DNA of 64,000 bases from Leptotrichia sp. OH3620_COT-345 (GCF_003932895.1 NZ_RQYW01000001.1:1-64000), one strand, 5' to 3'. Positions 1 to 9,226 are shown, numbered from the stretch's first letter. The notes: generated by a model not told the origin, from the sequence alone. Numbers and translations: made by a program.

Positions 1-465
1 CTCATTGTCACCCTCATATTTCTGTTATTGACTGTAAAATTTTTTTAATCCTCAAAAATGTTTGTTATATTTGAAAAACTGCAAACTTACTATACATAGA
101 CATCAGTTTTTTTGAACAGGATAATACTGTATTTTCTCGGAAAAATTTTGAGTATCGGAGAATAAAAATAATATAAATGATTTCAAATAAGAATTAAAAA
201 TATAGTTAAATAGATACGTAAAACTAAAATAGAAGTTAAAATCGGACATTCAAATTATTCAACAAAAAAATACGGGAATAAACATAAAGAAAAATTATTG
301 TTTGAGTAAAACAAGTTTATGATTTTTTAGTGCATGAAATGTTTTTTAATATGAAATAATTTAAGTTGGATAGTTTTTAGTGTAATTTTTTTATAAAAAA
401 GGTTGGAAAAATTTATTAATTTTTAAAAAATTAATATTTTTTAATTAGAGTAATAAATATAAAAT
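1..465. other. Intergenic region, left edge
   Basis: No convincing gene lies here. Positions 240-400 hold an AT-rich stretch resembling the one at 9000-9150. At the extreme left edge, the minus strand reads GAGGGTG shortly before an ATG at position 5, so a minus-strand gene may begin there and run out of the window. Its spacing is poor and nothing can be said about its product. Confidence 0.4.
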
Positions 466-525
466 TAAAAAAGGAAGTATTTTAAAAATAATTATTTTTT
501 TATTTTTAAAATAGCTTCCTTTTTC
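466..525 (-). terminator. Rho-independent terminator of the AI-2E-family transporter gene
   Basis: Long A/T-rich hairpin: an AAAAAAGGAAG-type left arm (about 467-477) pairs with a CTTCCTTTTT right arm (515-524), extended by ATTTTAAAAATAA pairing. It lies just past the stop codon of the minus-strand gene and could work in both directions. Confidence 0.75.
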
Positions 526-541
526 AAAATAATTTGTAATA

Positions 542-1783
542 TTAACATTTCTTGTCATCGATAAATTCATCATCAATAAACTTTTTAAGACTTTCGGGCA
601 TATTTTCAATTAAAGGGTTTTCACTATTTTTATTGCTGTTATTTTTGAAATTTTTATCTGAATTTCGGTCATTTTTATTTTCAGAAATATCGCTACCGAA
701 TATTTCTCTGAAAAAGCCTACCTCAAGTTCTCTGGAAAATACATTTTTCAATATAATCATAACAACGGGACCTATGAGAAATCCCATTATTCCGAAAAAT
801 TTAAATCCCGAATACATAGAAATCAATGTTACTAGAGGGTGAACTCCTATATTTTGACTTATAAGTTTAGGTTCCATTATTTGCCTTACAGATAACACAA
901 GAAGATAAATCAAAATCAAAGCCAGTCCTAACTTTATATCTCCCAATAAAAATGATATTCCCGCCCAAGGAAGTAAGATCGCTCCTGCTCCCAGTATCGG
1001 TAAAGCATCAATCAGACAAATTACAATTGATATTAATAGAGGATAGGGAATATTAAACTTCAAAAAAAACAGTAAATTAAAAGAAATCAAAAGTTCAAAA
1101 AAGCATATTGTCATAAGAATAATCTGTGCTTTAATATAAGAACCTAAAACTGTAAACATTTCTTTTTTTATATTATATATTTTTTTTAGCCATAATTCAG
1201 GGAGTTGTTGTTCCAAAAATTTTAAAATTTCTTTTTTATCAAGACTTATAAAAAAAGTTGAAAGTACAGTAATGCATATATATATTATTATTGTGGGTAT
1301 GGAAGTTACAAAATAGATGAGTCCGTTTATAAAACTTCCTATTTTGGAAGAACCGAGCGAAATAACTCCTGTCACGGAATTTTTAATCTGGTTTGTAAAT
1401 CCTTTAGGCAAATATCCTAAATAAATATATCCCTGATCAATCGCAGCTGTCCATAATTTTTTAAAATCTTCAGTATAAGTATTTATATTTTTTGAAAGTT
1501 TATAAATTTCTCCGAATAAACGAAGAGAAACAATACTTATAAAACTTAGAAAAAAAATTAAAAATATTACTATTGAAGTAATGGTAGCTATTTTTTTTGA
1601 AAATTTTAATTTTCGTCGGAGAAAGTTTCCGAAAGGTTGAATTATTATTGAAAAAAATACAGCTATTACAAAAGGAAAAAGAAATATCCCTAATTTAAAA
1701 AGTAAAAGTACTACCAAAAGTACTAATACTATATATAAAATAAAATAAAGTTTTTTAAAATCAAATTTTTTATACTCAGACAT
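542..1783 (-). CDS. AI-2E family transporter (PerM/UPF0118)
   Basis: The 413-residue protein is a polytopic inner-membrane protein. It has paired hydrophobic segments at the N-terminus (about 14-35), further segments around 60-85 and 150-180, and a cluster between about 210 and 345. The C-terminal half has the glycine/proline-rich membrane pattern of this family (LPILGAGAILLPW, followed by LRQ/VRQIMEPKLIS). Family members export small molecules or act in Na+/H+ exchange; the substrate here is unknown. The last ~50 residues form an Asn/Lys/Glu-rich cytoplasmic tail. It is a single-gene unit with its own promoter and a hairpin terminator just downstream. Family assignment is firm, function is not. 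Confidence 0.85.
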   Translation of the reverse strand: MSEYKKFDFKKLYFILYIVLVLLVVLLLFKLGIFLFPFVIAVFFSIIIQPFGNFLRRKLKFSKKIATITSIVIFLIFFLSFISIVSLRLFGEIYKLSKNINTYTEDFKKLWTAAIDQGYIYLGYLPKGFTNQIKNSVTGVISLGSSKIGSFINGLIYFVTSIPTIIIYICITVLSTFFISLDKKEILKFLEQQLPELWLKKIYNIKKEMFTVLGSYIKAQIILMTICFFELLISFNLLFFLKFNIPYPLLISIVICLIDALPILGAGAILLPWAGISFLLGDIKLGLALILIYLLVLSVRQIMEPKLISQNIGVHPLVTLISMYSGFKFFGIMGFLIGPVVMIILKNVFSRELEVGFFREIFGSDISENKNDRNSDKNFKNNSNKNSENPLIENMPESLKKFIDDEFIDDKKC

Positions 1784-1815
1784 AATTACCCCTTTAATAA
1801 AATTGTGTATGTTAT

Positions 1816-1844
1816 ATTATAGACTATATAATTAAAATTGTAAA
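1816..1844 (-). promoter_or_regulatory. Candidate promoter of the AI-2E-family transporter gene
   Basis: On the minus strand, TTTACA (1844-1839) is followed after 17 bases by TATAAT (1821-1816), 33 bases upstream of the start codon. Confidence 0.6.
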
Positions 1845-1912
1845 TATAATTTGATATTTTGTTTTTATATTTTCTTTTATTGATTACAATAGCGTTGTAT
1901 ATTATTGTTATA

Positions 1913-1946
1913 TCTTTTCGTACAGTTTTTTACATATACGAAAAGA
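1913..1946. repeat. 10-bp perfect inverted repeat
   Basis: TCTTTTCGTA (1913-1922) and TACGAAAAGA (1937-1946) are perfect inverted repeats 14 bases apart, in the divergent region between the AI-2E transporter and padR-like genes. No T-tract follows on either strand, so it looks more like a protein-binding site or RNA stem than a terminator. Confidence 0.5.
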
Positions 1947-2033
1947 AATACTTTTACTTTAATTTGTAATACAGATTTTTTCTTTTTTTAATGTTTTCAC
2001 AATATCTAAAAATCTTTATAGATCAAATTAAAA

Positions 2034-2062
2034 TTGACATAATTTTAAAAAAATGATACTAT
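2034..2062 (+). promoter_or_regulatory. Promoter of the padR-like gene
   Basis: TTGACA (2034-2039), 17-base spacer, TACTAT (2057-2062): a near-consensus housekeeping promoter about 100 bases upstream of the regulator start codon. Confidence 0.7.
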
Positions 2063-2100
2063 AAGATATGTCTAATAGTAATATTAAATTGTAAATAAAT

Positions 2101-2117
2101 ATTTACCGAAGGTAAAT
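2101..2117. promoter_or_regulatory. Candidate operator of the PadR-like regulator
   Basis: ATTTACC-GAA-GGTAAAT is a perfect 7-bp inverted repeat between the promoter and the start codon. Its position suits autoregulation by the PadR-family protein encoded immediately downstream; that link is an inference. Confidence 0.5.
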
Positions 2118-2159
2118 CTTTAAAATCCAGTAATAGATTAAGGAGGTTGAGAAAGTGTT

Positions 2160-2795
2160 ATGAAATATATTGTATTAGGGATACTAATACTGAAAAAAAG
2201 TACGGTTTATGAAATACGAAATATAATCAAAGAAAATTTTAAATCAATGTGCAGTGACAGTATGGGAAGTATTCAAGCATCATTGAAAAAACTTCTTTCA
2301 GAAGAAATGATAATTTTTAAGAAGTACACTGAAAGGAATATAAATAAAAAAGTTTATTACATTACTGAAATAGGCAGAAAAGAATTTTTAGAATGGATAA
2401 AAACACCTTTAAATATGGGACAAATGAAAAATATAGAATTGGGAAAACTTTTATTTATGGGATTAGTTCCTAAGGAAAAACGTTTACTTTTAATAGAAGA
2501 AATCATAAAAAATTTAGAAAAAGAAATTTTCTATTTAAAAAAAATAATGAAAAAACAGAAAGAATTCAAGGAAAGAGAAAAATTAACAGAATATTTTAAA
2601 AATAATCAAGAATACAGTGAAAAAATAATGGAAGCCAATCAAAGTAAAACAATAGATGAAAGTATTTCTGAAATTTATCAATATGAAATTTTGACACTTC
2701 AGTTAGGAATTGATACAACAGAGTTTTATGTAAATTGGTTTAAAAAAGTCAAGAAAAACATAAAAAAAGGTGATATTAAAATATTAAAAATATAG
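2160..2795 (+). CDS. PadR family transcriptional regulator
   Basis: The 211-residue protein has an N-terminal winged helix (about 1-80) with the PadR pattern: a short MKYIVLGIL start, a recognition-helix stretch MGSIQASLKKLLSEEMI, and a wing around KVYYITEIGRKEFLEWI. A C-terminal helical dimerisation region follows (about 95-200). PadR proteins repress detoxification and efflux genes until a ligand binds. The start follows TAAGGAGG with a longer than usual spacer of about 13 bases; no better in-frame start is visible. The gene precedes a TolC/MacA/MacB-type efflux operon by about 190 bases, which it probably controls. Confidence 0.85.
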   Translation: MKYIVLGILILKKSTVYEIRNIIKENFKSMCSDSMGSIQASLKKLLSEEMIIFKKYTERNINKKVYYITEIGRKEFLEWIKTPLNMGQMKNIELGKLLFMGLVPKEKRLLLIEEIIKNLEKEIFYLKKIMKKQKEFKEREKLTEYFKNNQEYSEKIMEANQSKTIDESISEIYQYEILTLQLGIDTTEFYVNWFKKVKKNIKKGDIKILKI

Positions 2796-2988
2796 AAAAT
2801 ATAACAATGTAAAATTTATGTTTTCTCAAATTGAAAAATGTTAATAAAATTTAAAAAATCTTTATTTACTATTTTTAAATTATTTATACTTAAAAAAATG
2901 TATAATAAAATTTATATATAATAAAAAACATTTTCTAAGTATACAGGAGTAGAGTAAGTTGTAATTTTAAAGAGAAAGGGGGACACTT

Positions 2989-4260
2989 ATGCCGAAATCG
3001 ATTTATAAAAGAAAAATCAGTAAAAGTCGGTTTTTGTTTTTATTTCTTATAAGTGTTTCAGTATGCGGAGCTAATTTGGATGATGTAATTTCCGAATATG
3101 AAAAAAAATCATACACAACAAAAATCAATGAAGCAAATTTGAAAACATATGATATTAAAGAAAAAGCGCTAAAAAAAGGAGATTGGAATGCAATAAAATT
3201 CAGTACCGAAAATGCTTATGAAAAGAGCAGGAGCTATGATGGAATAAATATAAATAACAGTATAACTTTCGGAATATTGTATTATAAAAACGGATATAAT
3301 TTTACAGATAAAAAATTTACAGAAAATAAAATTGGAATATCAAAAACTCTGAATGATTTTTTTTATAGTGATACGAAACATAATACAAATGTAAATAATA
3401 TATCCAGAAACATACAGAAAATTATTAATGAAACATCTAAAAACGATGAAATACGTAATTTGATTGACTTATATAAAGAATATAAAAATAAAGAAAAAGA
3501 AGTATCGCAAAATAAAATATCCGTTGAAGGAAAAAAGAAAGATTATAATATTTTAACAAAAAAATATCAATTGGGTACGGCTACAAAATTTGATTATGAC
3601 TTGGCAAAAACAGAATATGAAACTGCACAGCTGAAATATGAAAATACCGAAAGGGAATTAAAGATATTAAATGAAAAATTTATGATTTATAATGTTTCAA
3701 TACCGAAAACTGAAAAGCTCGAGGACATAAAAGCTATTGAATTGAAAAAGGAAGATTTTTATGGATTAAAATTATCGGAAGCCCAAAAAATAAAATTAAA
3801 TGAAAACTTATATGAAGAAAGAATGAAAAAAGAAAAATTTGACTATAATGTGCCAAAAATTACCGCGGATGCAGGTTATTCCTTTAAAAATGATTCTGTC
3901 ACAGTAGGTTTGGGGATTACAAAAACTTTTAAGTTATATAATGACACAATAGAAGATTTAAAGAATGAAACTGAAAAACTTAAGCTGGAATATGAACGGA
4001 AAAAAAATGAGATACTTTCCAATGCAGGGCAGGAAATACTAAATTATACAACTTATCAGACAAATGTATTAATCAGTAAAAAAAATTTGGAGATTTCAAA
4101 GCAGGATTATGCAATCTTTTTTAAAAAATACGAGCTCGGTACAGACACATTTGCAAACTATGTAGAAAAAAGAAACGTATATGAAAAAGCGGTTATAGAC
4201 TATGAAATAGCTAAAAATGAATTAGCGGCATTTACAAGAAAAATTAAATATTACAAATAG
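2989..4260 (+). CDS. TolC family outer-membrane efflux protein
   Basis: The 423-residue protein starts with a signal peptide (basic start, hydrophobic FLFLFLISVSVCGA to about residue 28). Long Lys/Glu-rich helices follow, with two related halves (about 30-240 and 255-420), each carrying the TolC-type hairpin signature (KKYQLGTATKFDYDLAKTEY in the first half, KKYELGTDTFANYVEKRNVY in the second). It should form the trimeric outer-membrane duct of a tripartite pump. A strong AAAGGGGGA site precedes the ATG. It is followed after 35 bases by the periplasmic adaptor, ABC ATPase and permease genes, making a complete pump operon. The presence of this protein indicates an outer membrane. Confidence 0.88.
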   Translation: MPKSIYKRKISKSRFLFLFLISVSVCGANLDDVISEYEKKSYTTKINEANLKTYDIKEKALKKGDWNAIKFSTENAYEKSRSYDGININNSITFGILYYKNGYNFTDKKFTENKIGISKTLNDFFYSDTKHNTNVNNISRNIQKIINETSKNDEIRNLIDLYKEYKNKEKEVSQNKISVEGKKKDYNILTKKYQLGTATKFDYDLAKTEYETAQLKYENTERELKILNEKFMIYNVSIPKTEKLEDIKAIELKKEDFYGLKLSEAQKIKLNENLYEERMKKEKFDYNVPKITADAGYSFKNDSVTVGLGITKTFKLYNDTIEDLKNETEKLKLEYERKKNEILSNAGQEILNYTTYQTNVLISKKNLEISKQDYAIFFKKYELGTDTFANYVEKRNVYEKAVIDYEIAKNELAAFTRKIKYYK

Positions 4261-4295
4261 AATAAGTTGAAAGAAAAATAATATGAGGTGATTTT

Positions 4296-5468
4296 GTGCT
4301 AAAAAAGAAGATGAAAGAAATTTATAAATATCTTAAAGGAAAGACGATAGTTTTTTTAATTTTAGGAGTAATATTTTTAATTGCCTGCGGAAAAAAGAAA
4401 GAAGAGAATGTATATGAGGTTACAACAGTAGAAAAAGGGGATATAAGTCTTTCTATCGAAAAAACCGGACAAGTAGTTTCTGAAAATGAAGTTTCTGTTT
4501 ACACTACTGCAAATCAGAGAGTGAATAAAGTATTTTTCAAAGCCGGGGATAATGTAAAAAAAGGCGATATTGTACTGACTTTTTATCCTGTGGATAAAAA
4601 TGAACTTCAAAGAAAAATACAGATAAAAAGTCTTGAAGTGCGACAAAAGCAGAGAGATTTGAGAAATGTTTCAGAACTGAAAAAAATTGGAGGAGCTTCT
4701 GCAGTATCTGTAGATGATGCCAAAATTGCCTTACAGACTGTACAACTTGAGCTTTTATCGCTAAAGGAAGATTTTGCTTTAATAGTAGATCATATAAAAA
4801 GTCCGGTTGACGGGGTTATCACAGCTATGACTGCTGATGAAAATTATCGTGTAAATACGGAAACTACTTTGTTTAAAGTATCAGATGTAAAAAATATGAA
4901 AGTCGAAGTAAATTTGTCCGATACACAAATAAAAGATATAACACCGGGACAAAGAGTTGAAATTACTTCGGATTCATTGCCTGACGGAGAAAAAATAGAC
5001 GGTGTCGTTTCTCAAATTTCAGGTGTGTCGGTCAAAAGTACAAATTTAGATGAAAGTAATACTACTGTAAGCATAAAATTAAATAATTCCGGAAATTTAA
5101 GACCCGGCACAACCATAAATGCAACTATTTTTTATAAAGAAAGTAAAAATGTGTTAAAAATACCGTATAATTCCGTAATAAATGAAAATAATAAATTTTA
5201 TGTATTTTTAGTTGGAAATGATAATAAAATAAGCAAAAAAGAGGTAATTTTAGGAAACGGTGACGATTCCTATTATGAAGTTGTAAGCGGAATTTCAAGC
5301 GGGGAAAAAATTATTGCTGTAATTGATGAAAACTTAAAAGACGGAGAAAAAATAAAAATAGCAGATCCGAATAAAAAAACGAATGGAAAAGGCAATAAAA
5401 AAGGAAATAGCAAGCCTAATAAAAATAATAATAGAGACAAAGATTCGGAAAGAAATCCTCCTCAATAA
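4296..5468 (+). CDS. MacA-like periplasmic adaptor (membrane fusion) lipoprotein
   Basis: The 390-residue adaptor of the efflux pump links the inner-membrane ABC part to the TolC duct. The N-terminus is a lipoprotein signal with lipobox LIAC (Cys about residue 31). The biotinyl-lipoyl-like domain follows (VSEN...VNKVFFKAGDNVKKGDIV and SPVDGVITAM), split by a short coiled coil (about 105-150), then a beta-barrel domain (about 190-280) and a membrane-proximal domain. The last ~35 residues are a low-complexity Lys/Asn tail. It begins at GTG after GAGGTG. Lipid anchoring instead of a transmembrane helix is a variation on classical MacA. Confidence 0.87.
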   Translation: MLKKKMKEIYKYLKGKTIVFLILGVIFLIACGKKKEENVYEVTTVEKGDISLSIEKTGQVVSENEVSVYTTANQRVNKVFFKAGDNVKKGDIVLTFYPVDKNELQRKIQIKSLEVRQKQRDLRNVSELKKIGGASAVSVDDAKIALQTVQLELLSLKEDFALIVDHIKSPVDGVITAMTADENYRVNTETTLFKVSDVKNMKVEVNLSDTQIKDITPGQRVEITSDSLPDGEKIDGVVSQISGVSVKSTNLDESNTTVSIKLNNSGNLRPGTTINATIFYKESKNVLKIPYNSVINENNKFYVFLVGNDNKISKKEVILGNGDDSYYEVVSGISSGEKIIAVIDENLKDGEKIKIADPNKKTNGKGNKKGNSKPNKNNNRDKDSERNPPQ

Positions 5469-5495
5469 AAATAAATTTTTAAAAGGAAAATAATT

Positions 5496-6188
5496 ATGAT
5501 AGACGTAAAAAAAATAGTTAAAATTTATAAAAACGGCAATATGTCATTGGAAGTTCTTAAAGGTCTTGATCTTTATGTAGGAAAAAATGAATATGTAGCA
5601 CTTATGGGTCCTTCAGGAAGTGGAAAATCTACATTTATGAACATACTCGGTTGTCTTGATAAATTAACTTCAGGAAAATATATACTTGACGGAGTTGATG
5701 TTTCAACAATGAAAGGTGATCAGCTTTCAGTAGTAAGGAATGAAAAAATAGGATTTGTTTTCCAGTCATTTAATTTGCTTCCCAAACTTTCCGCTCTTGA
5801 AAATGTAGCACTTCCGGCACTTTATGCAGGAATAAAAAGAGAAGAAAGATACAAACGAGCTGAAGATGCTTTAAAAAGTGTGGGTTTGGGAGAAAGAATT
5901 CATCATAAACCTAATGAAATGTCAGGAGGACAGAGACAGAGAGTCGCCATAGCAAGAGCAATAATAAATAATCCCAAAATACTTCTTGCAGATGAGCCTA
6001 CAGGTAACCTTGACTCAAAATCAGGAGAAGAAGTACTTGAAATATTCAAAACATTAAATGAACAGGGAACGACAATAGTTATGGTAACTCATGAAGAAGA
6101 TGTGGCTCAACACTGTAAAAGAATAGTAAGGTTAAAAGACGGAGTTATTGAATCCGATTATATTGTTACTGATAGGAAAGGGGAATAA
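5496..6188 (+). CDS. ABC transporter ATP-binding protein (MacB/LolD type)
   Basis: The 230-residue ATPase has all nucleotide-binding motifs: Walker A GPSGSGKST (about 39-47), Q-loop in FVFQSFNLLP, signature MSGGQRQRVAIARA, Walker B ILLADEPTGNLD, and a switch His in VTHE. The EPTGNLDS stretch is typical of the MacB/LolD/FtsE class. It powers the mechanotransmission pump formed with the permease that starts at the next base. The MacB ATPase and membrane domains are separate genes here, as in Gram-positive relatives, unlike the fused E. coli MacB. Confidence 0.9.
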   Translation: MIDVKKIVKIYKNGNMSLEVLKGLDLYVGKNEYVALMGPSGSGKSTFMNILGCLDKLTSGKYILDGVDVSTMKGDQLSVVRNEKIGFVFQSFNLLPKLSALENVALPALYAGIKREERYKRAEDALKSVGLGERIHHKPNEMSGGQRQRVAIARAIINNPKILLADEPTGNLDSKSGEEVLEIFKTLNEQGTTIVMVTHEEDVAQHCKRIVRLKDGVIESDYIVTDRKGE

Positions 6189-7400
6189 ATGGATTTTTTT
6201 GAATCATTGAAACTTGCTGTAGGTAATCTTTTCAGTTATAAAATAAGATCATTTCTGACTATGCTCGGAATAATAATCGGAATCGGAGCTGTAGTTATGA
6301 TGTCTTCTCTTGGTGCAGGGGTTAAAGAGAATATAGTAGGTGATTTAAACAAACTTGGATTAGGAAACTTTCAAGTATCTATAGACACTTCACCGGGGCA
6401 AACATATAAAAGCGGTGATTTACTAACTCCAAAAGATATTTCAGATTTAAAGAGAATAGAAGGTGTTGAAGGGGCTTCTCCCACATCTGAAGCATTTGCA
6501 AGAATAGAAATAGGAAAAAAAAGAAAAACTTTTATTGCTACCGGAGTAACTGAAGATTCTTTTAAAATTTATAATTATACAATACTTAAAGGAAGAAAAT
6601 TTTTGCCTTCAGAATATAAAAAAGACGGTAAATATTTAATATTGGACAATACTACTGCTAAAGAGATATTTCAGGAAGAAAATCCTATTGGAAAAAAGAT
6701 TGTTTTGAATTTCAGGAGAAACAGACAGATTGTAACTGTAATCGGAATATATAAAAATCCTCTTGAAAACTTAGGTGGTGGCGGTGAAGATGTGCCTGTA
6801 TTCGGACTTCTTCCAAATAATTATATAAACCACTTAAACGGCAATGAAGGAAATAAATTTACAAGCCTTGATTTGAAAGCAGCTGATCCTAAAGAACTGA
6901 ATATAGTTATGGAAAGGGTAAAAAATTTTCTTGAAAAAAGAGGAAGTAAAAGTCAAATTTACAATGTCCAAAATATTGCTCAAGGACTAGACGAATTTAA
7001 CAACATACTTAATATGCTTTCTCTCTTTATAAACGGAGTTGCAGCAATTTCTCTTTTTGTGGGAGGTATAGGAGTAATGAATATTATGCTTGTAAGTGTT
7101 ACCGAGAGAATAAGGGAAGTAGGTTTGAGAAAAGCCATAGGTGCAAAAACACGAGATATTCTTTCTCAATTTCTTATAGAAGCAGTTATTCTGACTTTTT
7201 TTGGAGGCATAATGGGAATTTTTACAGGATATGGCGGAGCACTCCTCATTGGATTCTTCATAAAGACAGCTCCTATTTTAAGTCCTGTAGTTGTAATAGT
7301 TTCTTTAATTGTCTCAACTATGACCGGACTAATTTTTGGAGTATATCCTGCTAAAAAAGCTGCAAATCTTGATCCTATTGAAGCTTTAAGAGTTGATTAG
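6189..7400 (+). CDS. MacB-like ABC transporter permease (FtsX fold)
   Basis: The 403-residue permease has one N-terminal transmembrane helix (about 18-42, with the family signature RSFLTMLGIIIGIGAVV), a large periplasmic MacB_PCD domain (about 45-270), and three C-terminal helices with the FtsX motif (VMNIMLVSVTERIREVGLRKAIGAK; ending VYPAKKAANLDPIEALR). It follows the ATPase with no gap and closes the efflux operon. Substrates of such pumps include macrolides, peptides and lipids; nothing in the sequence specifies which. Confidence 0.9.
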   Translation: MDFFESLKLAVGNLFSYKIRSFLTMLGIIIGIGAVVMMSSLGAGVKENIVGDLNKLGLGNFQVSIDTSPGQTYKSGDLLTPKDISDLKRIEGVEGASPTSEAFARIEIGKKRKTFIATGVTEDSFKIYNYTILKGRKFLPSEYKKDGKYLILDNTTAKEIFQEENPIGKKIVLNFRRNRQIVTVIGIYKNPLENLGGGGEDVPVFGLLPNNYINHLNGNEGNKFTSLDLKAADPKELNIVMERVKNFLEKRGSKSQIYNVQNIAQGLDEFNNILNMLSLFINGVAAISLFVGGIGVMNIMLVSVTERIREVGLRKAIGAKTRDILSQFLIEAVILTFFGGIMGIFTGYGGALLIGFFIKTAPILSPVVVIVSLIVSTMTGLIFGVYPAKKAANLDPIEALRVD

Positions 7401-7413
7401 CTAAACATTTTAC

Positions 7414-7444
7414 AAATCAGAATAAAAGTTATTCTGATTTTTTA
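7414..7444 (+). terminator. Terminator of the efflux operon
   Basis: AAATCAGAAT (7414-7423) pairs perfectly with ATTCTGATTT (7431-7440) across a 7-base loop and runs into TTTT, just after the permease stop codon. Confidence 0.85.
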
Positions 7445-7516
7445 ATGAAATATAAAAAAAAATAAGGTATAATTTCTATATAATGAAATTAAACTTTTTT
7501 ATTTAAGGAGCGAGAA

Positions 7517-8464
7517 ATGCAAAAAAAGAAAATAATTCTGGATTGCGATCCGGGACATGATGATGCTGTAGCAATAATGGTAGCAGGACTACATAAAAAA
7601 TTTGATTTAATGGGTATTACAGTAGTAGCAGGTAATCAGACATATGAAAATGTCACTAACAACGCACTTAAAATATGTGATTATTTTGATTTTGATATTC
7701 CCGTTTATGGAGGAATGAAAGGTCCATTAATAAGAAAACAGATTATTGCAAGTGATTTTCACGGCAAGACAGGACTTGACGGGATAAAACTTCCTGAAAC
7801 TTCAAGAAAAATAGAAAAAGAAAATGCAATTGATTTTATTATAAATTCTCTTTCAGAAAGTAATGAAAATGATAAAATTACTTTAATTCCTGTAGGTCCT
7901 TTGACAAATATTGCTATGGCATTAAAAATAAAACCCGAAATAAAAGAAAAAATTGAAAAAATAATATTAATGGGAGGAAGCTGTTCAGAAGGAAATGTAA
8001 CTCCTTATGCAGAATTTAATATTTATGCAGATCCTGAAGCTGCACATATTGTATTTTCATCAGGAGTTCCTATAATTATGATGGGACTTGATATTACAAA
8101 TAAAACAATGCCTAATGAAGATATCATAAGTAAAATACAAAACATAAATACAAAAGAGGGAAATTTCCTGAATCAAGCATTACATTTTCCGAAAAGATAT
8201 GATGAAAATGGAAAATTTTTATATCATACTCTTCATGATGTAGTGACATTGATATATCTAATTGATGAAAGTGTAGTAAAATTAGAGAAAATTAACTGTA
8301 GAATAGAATTAAAAGATGACAAAAAATACGGTCAGACTGTATGTCGTAAATATGATTGTCAAAAGAAAGAAATATTTGAAGAAAAATCGGAAATTTATGC
8401 AGGAATTGAAATAAATCTGGATAAATTTTGGGATATTATTTTTGAAGTGATAGAGGTATATTAA
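7517..8464 (+). CDS. Inosine/uridine-preferring nucleoside hydrolase (first paralogue)
   Basis: The 315-residue enzyme cleaves ribonucleosides to free base and ribose. The Ca2+-binding N-terminal motif is present (ILDCDPGHDDAVAIM, the DxDxGxDD signature with H before DD), as are the LIPVGPLTNIAMAL and MGGSCSEGNVTPYAEFNIYADPEAA motifs and a late active-site histidine (YHTLHDVVTL, residue about 240). It is about 50 percent similar by eye to the second hydrolase at 15342. It starts at ATG after AAGGAGCG. It stands 800 bases upstream of the ribokinase gene, so it may be a separate transcript that still supplies ribose to the kinase. Confidence 0.9.
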   Translation: MQKKKIILDCDPGHDDAVAIMVAGLHKKFDLMGITVVAGNQTYENVTNNALKICDYFDFDIPVYGGMKGPLIRKQIIASDFHGKTGLDGIKLPETSRKIEKENAIDFIINSLSESNENDKITLIPVGPLTNIAMALKIKPEIKEKIEKIILMGGSCSEGNVTPYAEFNIYADPEAAHIVFSSGVPIIMMGLDITNKTMPNEDIISKIQNINTKEGNFLNQALHFPKRYDENGKFLYHTLHDVVTLIYLIDESVVKLEKINCRIELKDDKKYGQTVCRKYDCQKKEIFEEKSEIYAGIEINLDKFWDIIFEVIEVY

Positions 8465-8477
8465 AAAATAAATTAAA

Positions 8478-8526
8478 AATTCTAATAATTTTAAATTTAT
8501 TATTGATTTCTTTGAAAATTAGAATA
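8478..8526 (+). terminator. Weak A/T-rich hairpin after the first nucleoside hydrolase
   Basis: ATTCTAATAATTTT and AAAATTAGAAT can pair imperfectly shortly after the stop codon. The stem is only A/T and no long T-tract follows, so its activity is uncertain. Confidence 0.4.
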
Positions 8527-9183
8527 AAACATATTATATTAATAAAAATCAAATTAACAAATACATATCTAAAAAGAAGATTAATTATAAAAACTAAATT
8601 TAATGCAGATTCAGTTAAATAAAATAAGCTGTTTAAAAAAATATTAACTAAAAGAGAATAAGAAGAGAGTAACTTTCAATAAATAATATAAAAAATTAAA
8701 AATAAGAGATAAGAGGGAAACAAAAGGGAAGTTTAACCATCAATTTAAGCAGCAAGTAGTAATAAAATTTAATGTAAAGAAATAAAATTAATATTGTATT
8801 AAGAAACGTCTATAAATCAAAAAGGGGGAAGTGTTATAGATATAAAAACAGAATATGGATTTATTCATAAATTTTAATTGTTTGGGTAATTGTACAAATA
8901 AAAGAGTTCTAAACAAAACACGGATTACTTTATAATAAATTAATATGAGTAGTAGAAATGGATAATCCGGAAAATAATAAAAGTTATATATGTAATCGGA
9001 CAGAAAAAAATCCCTCAATATTCAAATTATTTTAACAAAAAAATAAAAATGAGTGTAAAAAATCACCGTATTTAGATAAAATAGGTTTGTGATTTTTTAG
9101 GGAGAGTAATATTTTTGAATATAAAATGATTTATGTTGGGAAATTTTTTGTTAAACTTTTTGCAAAAAAATTTATAATTTCTC
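8527..9183. other. Gene-free AT-rich gap with a relic-like repeat
   Basis: No ORF with a plausible protein or ribosome binding site was found here on either strand. The section 9000-9150 resembles 240-400. It contains a hairpin with AAAAAATCAC (9057-9066) and GTGATTTTTT (9090-9099), which reads as a terminator-like element without an adjacent gene. Confidence 0.45.
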
Positions 9184-9211
9184 TTGATTTTTTGAAAAAA
9201 TGAGGTATATT
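9184..9211 (+). promoter_or_regulatory. Promoter of the ribokinase gene
   Basis: TTGATT (9184-9189), 16-base spacer, TATATT (9206-9211). The LacI-type operator at 9227-9242 would lie about 10-25 bases after the start of transcription. Confidence 0.55.
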
Positions 9212-9226
9212 TATATTAAGGAACTT

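Noticed and set aside
8788-9018. 76-codon minus-strand ORF, hydrophobic
   Set aside because: No ribosome binding site, low-complexity Phe/Tyr/Leu composition typical of AT-rich noncoding DNA, and overlap with the relic-like repeat region.
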